This document shows, piece by piece, positions 1 to 13,650 of a stretch of 64,000 nt of DNA; positions within the stretch are counted from its first letter, which is position 1; each line of letters opens with the position of its first letter. Under the pieces are notes generated by a model. It was not told where the DNA came from. It ran no database searches and saw only the letters and a program-made list of their open reading frames with translations. The translations under genes and the position numbers were made by a program. The stretch comes from Microthyrium microscopicum (lineage: Eukaryota > Ascomycota > Dothideomycetes > Microthyriales > Microthyriaceae): NCBI GenBank assembly GCA_010405405.1, contig MU004233.1, forward strand, positions 1,748,384-1,812,383, given 5' to 3'.

Positions 1-480
1 TAGTATCTAGTATATATACTCTAGCAATCTCTAATATATAGTCTTAGGCTTATTACCTTAAAACTATTCTACTTAAATATAATATTAAATAGTATCTAGT
101 ATGTATACTCTAGTAATCCTTAATGCGTAGTAATAGAAATTTTATCTTGAAATTATTCTACTTAAATAAGTCATAAAGGATTAGGTAGCTAGTATATATA
201 CTTTAGCAATCTCTACTATGTAGTCCTAGGCATTTTATCTAGATATTCTTCTACCTAAATATAGTGTTAAATAGTATCTAGTATGCATAATCTAGTAATC
301 CCTAATATATACTCCTAGGCATTTTACGTCTAAATTATTCTACTTAAATAGAGCGTAAAAGAGTAGGTAGCTAGTATTTATAACCTAGTAATACTTAATA
401 TATAATAATAGTATATTACTATCTATAACTTTAATATTAAGATACTATATATAGTAAGTAAAATAGACTATTAATAGTTT
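1..480. repeat. Minisatellite, about five ~91 bp units
   Basis: Units begin near 1, 90, 184, 272 and 365, each opening with a variant of TAGTATCTAGTATATATACT and followed by a CTAGCAATC-like stretch and a TTCTACTTAAAT block. The left end is cut by the window edge, so the array may be longer. A 24 bp stretch at 8-31 is the exact reverse complement of 48526-48549 in the large satellite at 48.5 kb, so the two arrays share a core in opposite orientation. The sequence is TA-saturated as expected after RIP. No coding potential is seen. Confidence 0.75.
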
Positions 481-1494
481 ATATTAATATCTTTTATAAT
501 AAGAAAGTATAAGTACCTTTAGCAGTTAGTATATATAAGGTTTCATTAATTAAGGCTTAATAGCTATAGCTTTAGTACAGGTTATATAAAGCTCTAGAAT
601 CATTAGACTTAAAGACTTCTTTATACTATCTTTAACCCTTTTAATTAGTATATATACCCTAATAGCGCCTATTTTAATAGCTATGTACTAACTCTAAGCC
701 TAGCTAGCCTACTTTATCTTCTTAACCTTAGCTAGTAATACTACTACTATACTACCTATATACTATATTACAGCTCCTTAGTACATATAAATTACTTTCT
801 TATATATTAGTTAGCGTTAATATACTACGTATACGCTTACTAAGCTAGTTATAATTTAAAACTTAAAGAATTAATAGTACTAAATTTTCTATCGTTATAT
901 ACTTAATCTATAATTAGCGATACGTTTAGAGTTATAAAACTAATAGTTTTAATAGCGAAGAAGATTAGCAAAAAAATTATAAAAAGATCGTCTATAGTAG
1001 CTACTAATAGAGCTATATTCAAAATAGCTACGCAACTAAGTAAACCTATAATATCCTGTACAAAGAAGCGTAAGCGCCTTAATATAGACTATAATAAAAT
1101 TATAGTAAATAGACTATGTAGCGCTTATATAGAGCTATACAAATAATACCCTTATACGCTTAACTTAAGTATTAATATGTTTTTTTTTTTACTACGTAGT
1201 AGCGTCGTTAAACGTAACTAAGTAGACTATATAATTAGGAAGCTTAGAAACGCTTATAGATAAAGAAGCAAAGCAACCTTTCCTTCTTTGCTAGCAGCAT
1301 ACTAGTTTAGTTGCATAATTTACTAAGGTTTTATTAACTACGCCATTAAAGGTCTCAAAAGGCTAAATAATAGAGGCAATATATAGGAACCTTACCTATT
1401 TACAAAAATAAAGATGTTAAAGGAAGAGTAGGATTTGTATAATTCTTTTAAGCGTTTTCTATAATTAAAGATTCTTAAGATATAGTTTAACCCT
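481..1494. other. No gene recognised
   Basis: AT-rich, RIP-like sequence with stops in all frames. A run of ten T at about 1183-1192 is the only simple tract. Nothing here can be assigned. Confidence 0.5.
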
Positions 1495-2120
1495 TCTATT
1501 AATCTAGATTTAGCGTCGCATTTAGAGGCTACTAGGGAACGGAAAATTAGATATTTAGGTAATAATATATATTAGAAAATAGGTCATAATGAAGTCATTA
1601 GCCAGCAAGAGCTTAGCAATAAATAGGAGAAGAATTAGCATAAATGACTTATAATACAATAGCGCAATATTCTTTATTATTAAGATTACGTAAAAGCTTT
1701 TCTAGATCCTACTACATTGCTTAGAATCTAGGTACCTTTAGAAGATAATATAGAATCTAAACTAGATAGTATACTTATTAAGATTAAAAACGAAGATATA
1801 GACATTATAGCATCTAAATAAAGAGGAAGGATATTACTCAATTTATAGATACAACCTAAATTGTAGTAAATATTATATAGATTCTTTTATATATTAGATA
1901 GTATAGAAATATCGTTAGGTTTAGGTACGCTATATATTATGTATATAAGGTTCTAAATGATGTTAGATAATTGTCTAGAAACGTATTAATAAAATTAAAA
2001 AAATCGTTTAGAAAACATTAGGCAAAAGAATAATTATTTTAAGTAATAGCTAATAGTAGCAATTATAAGTTATAGCCTTAAAGTATATTAAGTTAGACCT
2101 ACACCTAGAAGTTAACCTAT
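1495..2120 (+). pseudogene. Unidentified decayed coding block
   Basis: Read in the frame of codon 1519-1521, about 200 codons hold a protein-like composition (charged and amphipathic, for example HLEATRERK, then RGRILLNLQ and SLGLGTLYIMY) interrupted almost only by TAG, TAA or TGA where Gln or Trp would fit. This looks like RIP of a former gene and not random sequence. I do not recognise the family. It lies 1.2 kb upstream of the large SNF2-like fossil on the same strand and could be a separate gene or part of the same locus. Start and end are approximate. Confidence 0.4.
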
Positions 2121-3315
2121 ACTTATAATATTATATTAAGTCTTATTAGTTAGTCCTCTTACCTATAATGTATCTTTTTAGGTGTTTAGTAACTAGTAGA
2201 GGGATTATTTATAATGAGGCGTTATAGAACGATATCTAATTTCTAACTAAAATTAAAGTAATAATGTAGTTACAATAGATAATATTAATTTTTATAAAGA
2301 GAGTAGATAATAAAAAAGTTACCTTAATCTATAACTATACCTTATAATGCTAATAGATTAGGCTATTATATTAGCTTAACTATTATCTAGTAGTAATCTT
2401 AGCGCTATTCTAATACGCCTTAGCGCTCTACTTTATATATTTAACTAACTTTTTATCGTTACTCTCTATCCTTTTAATATTAACCTTCTTATATATTTAA
2501 AGCTTAGTAACCTAATTACTAACCTATTAGACTGATACTAGACCTAAGAGTTTGTTACTATTAGCCTTTAGAAGGTTCTAGGCTATCCTCCTATTTATTA
2601 AATCTTTCTTTTACCTTATTTCTACCTATAACGTTTCCTTGACTCTTTTATAACTATTGATTTCTTTGTCTATTACTTATTACTTTAACTAATAGTAGGT
2701 ATAATCTAGGTTTATTGCTTAGCTGCTATACTTTTTTATTGTTTAGACTAATAATTTGTTTAAAGATATTTACTACTAGTATAATCCTTATTCTAGTAGC
2801 TTTTAAGGTAAGTTTAATTTATATCCTGCCCTAAAACTATGATACTAACTTATATCTTATAGAAGACTTGTGTTTAATATTACTATTAGAGAACGGTATA
2901 ATTAGCTTTATAAGGTTACACGTAGCCTTAGCGTCTTTCTTTTTAGGAGCGTTATTTTATTATTAACTTCTTACTTAGTCTAGAGCTTGTACTTCTTTCG
3001 TATTATTTTCTATATAACCTACAACCTTTACTTTATAAACTTTATTGTCTTAAATAGTATATATATTATAGGCTCTATTTTATTCTATCTTAACTAACTA
3101 GCCTACTAGTAAAACTAATACTCTTTACTAACTCTATTATTTAGTATATTATTACCTACTTGTCTTACTATATTATGCCCTATCTATTAAATTAACATAT
3201 TGCTATAGCGGAATTCTATTGTATACGTTATCTATACCTTGTGCTATTTAGTCTTGTTAATAAACTACTTTATAATCCTTACTATACTGTAATCCTAATT
3301 TGACCCTACTAAATA
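2121..3315. other. No gene recognised
   Basis: RIP-saturated stretch with short protein-like patches but no frame that can be followed for more than a few dozen codons. No repeat structure was noticed. Confidence 0.4.
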
Positions 3316-6300
3316 TAAGGAAATAGCCCTATACAAGTCTTATAATAAATAAAAGTAATTATAGTACCTACTGGCTTAATCTAGTATACTAATTAATTTA
3401 GATAAGTCTTTAGAATCTACTAATAATACCTTAGATGAAGAAGAAGCATCCATAAGAAATATAAGTAACTCTAGATAGTACTAATCTAAAGAGCAAGACG
3501 ACAAGGATTTAGATAAACTATTTAAAGTAAAAAGCCTTAATATTAAACAAAATAACTATAATAAAATAGAGAATCCTTACTCTTTAGTAAGTCCTAATGA
3601 AATAAATACCTTAGAAAGTAAGAACGTATCTAACGTTAAGAATATATTAAAGTCTACTAACGAAGAAGATATCTTTAACTAGGCGCCTATAAAACTTCCT
3701 CGTAATTTAGTTTTGGAAATAGAAGAGATAAAGTTACAAAATAATGAAAACATTATACTTAACGTAGTTGTAAAGTACTATAATAATTAGTATAGCGAAT
3801 AAGGTTAGTAGTTTCTCGTACTTTGAGTTATAATATATTTCTTAATATTTTAATACCCTAGCTAACTATTATATTAGAGAAAATAGTTAATATTCTTAAA
3901 CTAGATCCTAAATATACTTTTAGTATAGTTCCTAAAAAGGTATTAGAATAGCTAAAAGATAATAAAGCAGGTAGGCTAAAGGATACTACTAGACTATAGT
4001 TAGGTAGTATTAATTATAACTACTTTTGTTATAATATACCCTCTTAGTGTTAAACTAAATAGTATAACGAAAATGCTAAAATAGCTAAGGCTTAAATCGT
4101 TAAGATATATCCTAATAATATCTTTATAAACTCTAAAGAATAATTCCCTATAGATATCGCTAGTAAATTAGATTAGGATAAGCTACTAAAATAATATATA
4201 AAAGATAGTCGTAGAAAAGAGAATAGCTATAACAAAGCTCTAATAATATATTCGTAGGGATTATTATAGAATTGTAAGGAAGTTAAATTAACTATAGTAC
4301 TTTATATTAATCCTTTAGATTTAGATATTCTTTAGGAGTTTATACTCCTATATAGTAAGTAGTATTGCGTAATAAGAAGGAGGCAAATACTAACTATGCT
4401 ATTAGTATAGTATAATAAGTAGATGTACGCTTTTTTATATAACTACCTTATCTATAAATTATTAAGCTAAATTAAACTAAATAGGGGACTAAAGTCTCTT
4501 ATTAAATAGCTCCTAATACTTAAAATTAACTCTAAAGACTAATACTATAAATAGGTAATAGGCAATAAGGATAATAAGATTATAGTGCCTCTATTTAGAT
4601 AAAATAAGCAAAATAGTAAAGAGGATAAAGTTAATAACCTTATAACTTTTGCTTGTATTATTTATAAGCTAATAATCTTATTTCTAGGCATATTTATTAA
4701 ATGTTAACCTATAGACTCTAAAGAGCCTTGTAATATAAATAGAGTAAAGTATCTACTTAGTTATATAGTTACTAACTAGTAGCGTAGTTATATCTTAATC
4801 GTTTACATAGTAGACTAGGTTAGAAACGCTCTAGTATACAAATTTTTAAACGTTATTAACAAAAGACTAACGCTCTTTTATAATAAGAAGAATAAGGAAT
4901 AGCTTAGATTATTAATACTTTATAACCTTTTAAATAATAAGGCATAGGCTATTATATTTAGTATATTCTTTAATTTTACTTAGCATAGTAATAAGGCTCT
5001 TTAAGCTACTAAGGTAGCTAAAAGTTATTAAGAGTACTTTGTTATAAAGGAGATGAAATTTAAGAAATATAAAGAAGCGTATAAAGATATAACGAACGGA
5101 AAAGCTAGATCTAAAAAGCGATTCGTTAAGAATGTTAACTATATTAACTCTATAGACAAAATTTTTTTAGCTTAGAAAAGACTTAAAGTAATTAATACCT
5201 AAAATGTTTAGCGTTTCTAGTATATAGTAATACTAATAACAGAGCCTTAGCCTTTTAACTTTATAGTACAGACTTATAATAAATACTATAAGTATAAAGT
5301 TCTAGAGTTCTTTAGAGTTATTAGTAGTAAGAGCTATAATAAAGATAGGGAATTTCCTAGTTTTAGTAAGTATAAAACTTAGAAGCAACTAACTCTACTA
5401 TCCTATACTATTAAACTTAATAAATAGAAGATTAACTAACGTATACATAAAGAACTTAAAGTAGAGCGTATATATACTAAAAGTTAAGGAAATAATGCAT
5501 TTGCTATAAATATCTTAGATAATAACGTACCTAAGCGTTAAGAGATAATTAGTACTATAGTAGTAGAGTAGGAGAAGTTTAGTAATAATAAGATATTAAG
5601 CCATATATAACTATTTTAGGACTATATAACGGCTCTTAGCCTTAATTATCTTAGCCCAAATTATATTACGTTTGCTAAAGAGGGTGCTTGTTTAACTAAT
5701 CCTTAGCTGTGCAAATTAAGCGTTATTAATATCTTTCCCTATCTAAAGAACGCTACTAATAAGCTATAGGTTCCTAATATTATTAGTAAGTAGAATTTCT
5801 ATATTAAAAGAATATTATATGCCCTTTAAAGCTAGCCTATAACTTTATATTATTTAGCGCTCTTTATTAGAAATACTAGCTAATATATATAACTATATAG
5901 ATGTAGATATTATTCTTCGTTTCTAGAACTTAGAGGTTATATTAGGAGTACTTACTAGCATTATAGGCGCTAGTAAGAGTTTAATAGCTCTTATTGCTAT
6001 TTTCTAGGATATATAGCATAAATATAAAATATATAATAATTTACTATATAAAGAGAATAAGGACTAGTAACAGATTAACTATAATAAGAAGGAGGTAGTA
6101 AACTATAGATTCTACCTAACTAAGGTTATAATGCTACTAAATTATATATATACTTAGATTAATAAAGTAATTAAATTAATCTCCTAATAGAAAAAGGAGA
6201 GCACTAATAATTTTAGTTATTTAAATTTTAAGGTTATACTTTAGTATAGCTAACCTTAATAAGACAAAGTATCTCTAGTACGTATCCTTAATAGTAGGCA

Positions 6301-9300
6301 AGAGAATATAGATAATTAGTATTATAAGACAGAAAATACTAATTTAGTAGCTATATATTAAATTATTCTCTTACTATTAAGAACATTATAAGCTTACGTA
6401 ATTTAGTTAATTATACCTAGTTAACCTCCTAAAATTAATACCCTAGGTTTCTATAACTATACCTTAAATAAGGTATATAGCAAAATAAAGAAGTAAATAG
6501 GAAAGGAGTAAGAGAAAGCTACGCTAGCTTAAAGCTAACAAAATATAGTCTTACCTAGCTCTAAGAACAACTCTTAGGCTTAATCGCCACTATTTAATAA
6601 TGTACGTATAGTTAATAGCTTTTTATAATAGCTTAATAAGGCTAAAGAAGATTTAGAGGAAGAGGACGTTAACATAGTTTTAGATAATAAAGACGATCTA
6701 GAGAAGACTAACTATCGTACAGAATATTACAAAATTCTAGACAAAATGGAGTTTATTTAGCTATTTAAGTATACTAAATTTAAACGCCTAGTCATTAATA
6801 AAAGTTATATAACTATAAAGAATAATATAAATTAGTTATATCGTAGTATATTAAAGTTTCCCTTTACTAAAAATCTTTTACATAAGCTTTTTTTAATTAC
6901 TAGGACGCTCTTTAAGACTTAAATAGAAGATAGGTTAGCGTTAGTAAAGCTATTAACTCCTTAGTAGGTAAAAGGTATTAAATTTCCCTATTAGATTAAT
7001 TAGGCTAATAAGAATAAAGTTATAAGATTCTAAATCTACTCTATGGAACTAATATAGGATCTATTTAATCCTACTTAGGACGATAGAGAGGCAATAGGTA
7101 AGGATTTTGTCTAGATATTTAGTCCTAATAAGAATAATATAAATACTTAATTTAAGAGAGCTTATAAATAAGTATTTAATATTAATAATAAGAAGAATAG
7201 CTTTAAGTAAAGTTATAAGATTAGCATTTAGCTATTACTACTTTTGCTAGAGTAGTTTATCTTTACTTACAAAAGCCTAAGTTAAAATAATAATATTACG
7301 TTATTTAGTAAGAAAATATTATTACTATTTTTGCACATAACGTATACTTATCGTACACTTAATAGCTAAGTAAGTAATAGTAAGCATACAATTATTCTAG
7401 GAGCTAATAAGCTATTATGTCTATAATAATAGATTGTTGTAGATTATATCAACTAGCGCAATTATTATATATATAACCATCTAGCTAACGTATACTAAGC
7501 TAAAGTTTTAGAATTAATTACGCAAGAAGATTAAGAACTAAATTAATTCGTAAAGATTTTAATAGATCTAAGTCTCTAGCGATATAAGCTTGCTATGGCT
7601 TTATTACTTAGAAGTAGAAGATTACTATACGGTGTAAAGCTAAAGAAGAATTTCACTAACAAATTACACAAATTATTACGTATAATAAAGAGCTTAAGCC
7701 TTACAGGTGTTAATTAGCTTAAATTAAGCTAGTCTGTAAGTCGTAAGTAGAAGAGTAGAACAACTATAAATTCCTTAACTACTATTACTAGTCCTATAGG
7801 TAAGTATATTAATACTTTTTTAGAAAGTGGCTAAATATATAGTATTAATTAGTTATTCTTAGGTACCGTAGTTAAGTAAGGGCTTTATCTACCTAAGAGT
7901 TAGGTAAAGATTATAGAATTCCTATTTAATGACTCCTTAAAACTTGCTATACTTACCTATTTATATTAGGACATATAGAAAAATAGCTGGAGTTTTAGTA
8001 TAACTGTAATTAAAAAAGCCTAGACTAAACATTAACCTAAATCTAAAGTCTTAGCTTTCTTTAATAGTCTTAAAAACTAGGGCCAATTTAAGTCTTACTT
8101 TACTAACTTAGGGTTTAAATACTACTTTATCCATATAGAAAATATATAGGCGAAACGCCTTAAAATTATCTAGGAGTATTTAAACAATCCTAATATAACT
8201 AAGTTACTTATCCCTTACGCTAGTTGCTTAATAGAGTTAAATAGCCTCTAAAATAAAAAAGGTAAGTTTAATATAGTTTTATTAAGCTTTATAACTAGCA
8301 TTAATATAGATTAGTCCTAGGCTATTACTTAACTCTTTTATATTAGCTAAGAAAAGATAGTTTATATTTAGTAAGTCCTTCTTAATAACTTAATTAATAC
8401 TTCCTTAGAGTATAGCGCTACGAAGAAGATTAGTTTAGTATAGCTTACTAAGCTAAGTGCCTCTAGCTTTATGTTAAAATTTAATAATATACTAGCATAT
8501 AAGAAGCTAGCCTAGTTTAAGAACTAGTAACAGAAGAAGGATAGGTTAATTATTTTCTTAAACTATAATTAATATTCTTAGGATAAGCTTAAGATTATAA
8601 ACTTTTATAGATATTATCTAGCCTACAAAGTCTTAACCAAAGTAGGTAACATTAGTAATTAGTCTTAGCTATTAGATAACGAGAGATTTTAATACTTGTA
8701 TAATATATAATATAAGTAGGCCTTATATTTTTGTATTAAGATAGCTTACGCTATTTAGTAAACTATTACTAAATCTAATTCTAATAAGCGATTAGCTACT
8801 TATAAGATATTAAAGAAGTCTATACGTACTTATAAGTAAAAGCGTAATGTTAAAGACTCTAATCATAATAAGAAGACAAAGATAGCTTATAATGTAGTAG
8901 TAGATAACGAAGCAGCATTAGAGGAAGAGACTTTTAATAATAAAGGATCTAAAGATTTAGATAGAGAGTCTTCTAATAGAGAAGGGTCTAATAGTAAAGG
9001 ACCTAATAAATTAGATAGAGAGTCTTCTTATAATAAAGGGTCTAATAGTAAAGGACCTAATAAATTAGATAGAGAGTTATCTTATAATAAAGGGTCTAAT
9101 AATAATTCTACCAATAAGTCTAATAGTAAGTTAGTAATATCTAATAATATAGCTATGCCTTAGGGCATAAGCTAGGATGGCTTTAGAAAGATTCCTTTAA
9201 TAAAGCTAAGCTTATTAAGACTGCTTCTACTTACTCTTACAGACTTTTGAGATTTTATAAGTAATAATAAAAAGCGATAAGGTAACTTAACAAAATATAA

Positions 9301-10170
9301 AGATATACTAGGAATAGTAGGCCTTAATAATAGTTCTCTAATTTATTATAGGTATAACTACCTAGAGTACTATTAGAAATAGCTTAGAGCTAAGATAATT
9401 TATAGTCTTAATGAAATTGTTAGCTACTTAATAGATGATAGTTTGCTATTATAAGAAAAGCGCATAGATATAGCCTAGGCAGCTAAGAAAAGTAGTAAGG
9501 ATATTACCTTTAGTAGGCTAGTAGTACTAGACTTAATAGTTAAATAGATCATTAGTTATATTAAGAAAGAAATAGGAGCATTAGACCTATATATACTAGA
9601 TAATAAACTTAAATAAGAGGAAGCTAAAGAGCATAGCTATACTAGCGTAGAAAACCCTATTAATAATTATACTATAAATATTAACGTTTTAGAAGACGAC
9701 TCTAACTATACACTAATTAATATAGAAGGTTAAGGAGTAACAACTTTAGTAGGAGCTAAGTCTATAAGCTAAGACATTGCCTTAGCATTAGTACTATAGT
9801 TAACATTACTTCTATAGGAGGACATAATAGTAAAAACTATTAAACGTGTTAAAGTAGACGTTAATAACTATAGTCTACTAGCTTTATCTCGCTATAGAAG
9901 TTAGAGCTATAGTTTAATAATATCTATAATGCGTTACAATTCTTATAGATCTACACGTTTGGCGTTACTTAGATTCACTAGTTAGCAAGTTAGTAAACAT
10001 ATATTAGCGCTACTAGCATTTATTCTAGAAAGCACCTTAAGTACTAAGTAGGTTTAGCATACTAGCAATTTTGACTTAGATATTTTAATAAATATAGCGT
10101 CTACTACTAATTTACAATTAGCCTCTCGTAAAAAGAGCTAGAAGAGCTTAAAGTACTAAGTTTTTTTATT
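3316..10170 (+). pseudogene. Decayed giant SNF2-type helicase gene
   Basis: SNF2 proteins are DNA-translocating ATPases of chromatin remodelling and repair. From about 5940 to at least 10160 one frame (that of codon 5966) can be followed for some 1,400 codons with RIP-type stops and no frameshift. Motif I (expected GLGKS) reads GASKS at 5966-5980. Motif II (DESH) reads NKSY at 6797-6808. The following T-G-T-P-L motif reads TRTLF at 6899-6913. The C-terminal motif VI, QAxxRLFRxGQE-like, lies at about 8318-8357. Each departs from the family consensus mainly by C to T or G to A changes. An N-terminal extension runs from about 3316 in the same frame, then in a shifted frame from ~3860 to ~5900, so an intron or indel lies near 3.8 kb and another near 5.9 kb. 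The C-terminal third carries 18-residue repeats. The true start and stop are unclear. It is an inactive fossil. Its N-terminal extension is not recognised, and a specific orthologue cannot be named. Confidence 0.65.
8930..9112 (+). repeat. 54 bp (18-codon) in-frame repeats
   Basis: Three clear units with a period of 54 bp, for example GGGTCTAATAGTAAAGG at 8984 and 9038 and a variant at 9092. Each encodes a Ser/Asn/Gly/Lys-rich segment followed by LDRES. The period is a multiple of three and the units lie in the SNF2 frame, so this was a low-complexity linker in the C-terminal tail of that protein. Confidence 0.75.
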
Positions 10171-11234
10171 AGGGCGTAGGTTACTCTAAGTAAGTAGGCT
10201 ATTAGAGGCAGGTAGGATTTTAGCTAAGATAATATAACGAATAATGTTTTTCTATAGCTAAATAGAGCGTATTTATTTAAATAATATTATAAAATATTAG
10301 GGTAAAGAATTATATACTAATTACTTAGTAATAAGGTAAAAGAGTATTAGATAGATAAATTATAGTCTTCTAGCTGCCTTACAAAATAAAGTCCTTTTAT
10401 AATAAAAAGTACTTTATTATAGTAATAGGTTATACTAGAATCGTCCTACCTAGAATTACTATTACTTTATATATACCTAGGTAAGGTTATCTACTTACTA
10501 ATAGTCTATTATATAGACCTTAATAAAGCACTACCTATTAATAAAGTTAAAGTTACTTTAAGCCTCTAAAAAAATAAGTAATAATATAATAATGCTATTT
10601 TAGTTCGTATTATAGTAAAGCTATAATTATACATAATAAGTAAGACAATTTCTAGTTTAAAGTCATAAAGCACCTACCTTACTAAGGCTACTTAATATAG
10701 TATTTATTATAAGTAGGTACCTATATATAACATAAGTAAAGATAAGTAAGATAATAATAGAGTAGTTTAGACTTATACTTACTATACAATTAGAATATTT
10801 TTAATACTAAATAATACTAATTACTATTACTATTTAATCAAAATTACTATATACTTAGTAGAGGCGTTAATACTAAAGGCTTACTACTATATTTATAGCG
10901 AAAATAGTTAAGTGAAGTTAGAGTATAAGTATTAGATCTCTATAGTACCTCTACTATAGATTATAGCTAGCGTACTTAGACTACTTAGGCAACTAAGTAT
11001 TTATCTCCTACGTTAGTACTATAAAATATATATTTAAAATATTAGGTAATATACTTAGGCTAGAAAAGTAGAATAGTAATCCTATATATATAGTATTATT
11101 ATATAGCTACTTTAGCTAATAAATTATCTCTAAGTAGGTATATAGGTATATAGGTATCTATTAAGTATATATTATGCTTATTACCATTATATTAGGTTAA
11201 AATTATAATAGCTAGGAATATAACGTATAGAGAA
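10171..11234. other. Fading 3' part of the SNF2 locus
   Basis: The SNF2 frame can be followed loosely to about 10.87 kb with increasing stops, then is lost. A short run of TAGGTATA-type repeats lies near 11133-11160. I cannot place the original stop codon. No other gene is seen. Confidence 0.35.
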
Positions 11235-11354
11235 GGAGATTAGGATCCTATGCTTAAAGGTAAGCTTACTAAGCCTTAAGCATTAGAGGGGACTAAGCGT
11301 ACCTAGAGATAAGCTTATAGCTTAGCATATTTATAAAAAGGGATAATTTAATTT
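11235..11354 (+). repeat. Shared module M, copy 1 (after SNF2-like gene)
   Basis: Begins GGAGATTAGGATCCTATGCT and contains AAGCTTACTAAGCC, then GGACTAAGCGTACCTAGAG and ATAAGCTTAT. The same ordered blocks occur at 32832-32930 and 62343-62465, all on the plus strand. Two short palindromes (GTAAGCTTAC and ATAAGCTTAT) sit about 50 bp apart. Similarity to copy 3 continues into a TTTATAAAAAG..ATAATTTA tail. It has no coding sense. It could be a conserved 3' untranslated or structured element, or the end of a mobile unit. Confidence 0.7.
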
Positions 11355-12135
11355 TACGTCTTAACTAAATATAATATTAATATTAAGTTAGTATAAATTA
11401 TTATAGATATATAGGTACGTAGGTAAGTAGGTACGTTGCATAAAAGTAGATAGATATATTTAGTATAGCATCTACTATACCCTAAAAATAAGCAATATAT
11501 AGAGCCTTTAGCCATCCTATAGGTATATTTAATATACTTAACTTAGATAAGCGTATTATATTTTAATAGCTTGTAGTAAGCTATCTTCTCTTCTAACTAT
11601 TGTTTTACAGCTAGCTTATTAAACTTAAAATTATATAATAGCATAATTATAAAGCTTACTAGTTTTAGATTAGAGCTAGTTCTTATCTTAGACGCTATCC
11701 TCTTTTGTATAGTATATACTTAGGATTATAGTTTAAGTATAAATATATATAGTATTCTCTCTAATACGCTTAACTAGGTACTTAGTTTTAGAGTTATTCC
11801 TATATAACCTATAATATTTGCTTTCTAAACTACTAGTCTCCTTCTTAACTAATCTATACTATTTTTATTCTATCTTTATTACCTTCTTGTCTATACTAGA
11901 AATAATACTATACATAGTTCCTAAATCTAAATCTAATTTCCATATACGTAGTTTGTTAGCACTATTAACTACGTATAACTATACTTTTAGTACTTACTCC
12001 TCGTAGTACAAACCTTATAGTTAGTAGTTCCACCTATTACTAAGATGCTATTATTACTACCTACGTTAGTAGTATAATATACTCTTAGGTAATAGTTACT
12101 ATACTAACCTTGTTACAATTACTTAATTTAGTAGA
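11355..12135. other. No gene recognised
   Basis: AT-rich sequence with a TAGGTACG-type microsatellite near 11412-11440. A 62-codon open frame at 11818-12006 has a skewed Leu/Tyr/Ser composition and no recognisable motif. It is most likely chance. Confidence 0.4.
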
Positions 12136-13650
12136 CTTAATAACACGTAGTGTCCAAGGGAGCTAAGCTTATTAAGCATTCAACGCAATCTTATCTTATT
12201 TAAGGCTATAATAACTAAGGACTAGCGCTATACTAAAAATTCTAATATGTTGTAATATTAATAGGAACTTAAATTTATTAAGTAATTAGACGACCTAGCT
12301 TATACATTTAAGGAAGTTATTCTCTACAAACTAAAAGAACTAAATAAGTGCCTATATAATAAGTTGCTAGATAAGCTTATAAGCTCGTCGTGTAATAGCT
12401 ATACGTTATAGAAGCAAAAGTTAGACCGCTACTTAGCTATAAAGGGTATATAGAATATAGTATTTACTAGTAATAAGATATATTAGAGGAAGCTACCTTT
12501 AGCGTAACGTCCTATACAAGAATACTTAAATACTTACGTCTATAACTTCTTAAATTAATTCTATAAGCAATACCTATTAATAAACTATACTTATATAAGT
12601 AGTAAGCTAGGGCACATATAGTACGTCTCCAACTAGATTTATTAGGCATTAGAGGATAGGAAGTTTAAATAGGTTACCCCTAAATAGCTAGTATATAGGT
12701 AGTTATTCTATTTACTTAGGTAGTTATTATATTATTAGATTTAATTAGTAGAAATATTATACACGTTACTCTATAACTATATACTAGCAGACCTAAGAAT
12801 AAAACAAGATTAGGTTATATTTAGCCTTAGCTAATATCTTACTCTAGAAATAAAGTTATTTATATACTAAGTATAATACGATATATACTATTAATATTAG
12901 AATATAGGGTTAAGATATTACCCAGACTATTTTACCTAATAAAAAGTTAGCTAGACCTATATAATTAGCAAGAGTACATAATGCTAACTAGCTTACCTAT
13001 ATTTAAATTTATCCGTAGTTACTACATTTACTAACAGACAAAAAAACCTACATATATTAATATATACATTAAATTTTTAATTAATATAATGTCTATTACA
13101 GTATTATCGCTTTTACATACCTATAGCAGGTACCTACTTTATGCTTCAAGATATAAATAATTAGTACTACTACTACTTACAAAACTTCTAGTTACTTACT
13201 ACTAGCTACTGCTACTAGAGGGGAGGATACACCTAATAATAATAGTTACATATTAGAACATAAAATTTAAACTACGCTACAACTTAAAGGAAATAAAGCT
13301 ATATATTCTTAGCTAAATTAACGATTAACTACTTACTAAGTTAGTAAGTACCTAAAGTACCCTATCTATAGCGTTACTTAAATTTTGATTACTAACTCTT
13401 TACTATTAGCATATACGTAGTTTGACTATAATATAGGGTTATAATACTTAGTTAACTACGTAATGTATTAAAACACAACCTACTTAGACTATAAGGTATA
13501 CTTACTTTTAATTAATACTAACCTATATACTTATATTTATATACTAGTTATCTATATTATATCTACCTTTATTAGGAGTTCGTTATTACAATTTAATTAA
13601 GTAAAGAGTTATACAAGTTTAGATAGTTCGTTTCTTCCTTTTATATTACG
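12136..13650 (+). pseudogene. Unidentified decayed coding block
   Basis: One frame (codon 12517-12519; also 13090) can be followed for about 480 codons with RIP-type stops only. Fragments such as KELNKCLYNKLLDKL, QRPIQEYLNTYVYNF and IGLRYYPDYFTQQK have the look of a folded, helical protein. Several CA dinucleotides survive near 13.0-13.2 kb, so RIP is locally lighter. I do not recognise the family. It lies 0.8 kb downstream of module M copy 1 and on the same strand as the other large fossils. Confidence 0.45.

Noticed and set aside
1-480. Left-edge array as a CRISPR or telomere repeat
   Set aside because: Unit length (~91 bp) and lack of unique spacers exclude CRISPR, and no TTAGGG-type unit is present.
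11818-12006. 62-codon plus-strand open frame
   Set aside because: Composition is dominated by Leu, Tyr, Ser and Thr as expected from TA-rich sequence. No motif and no neighbour support it.
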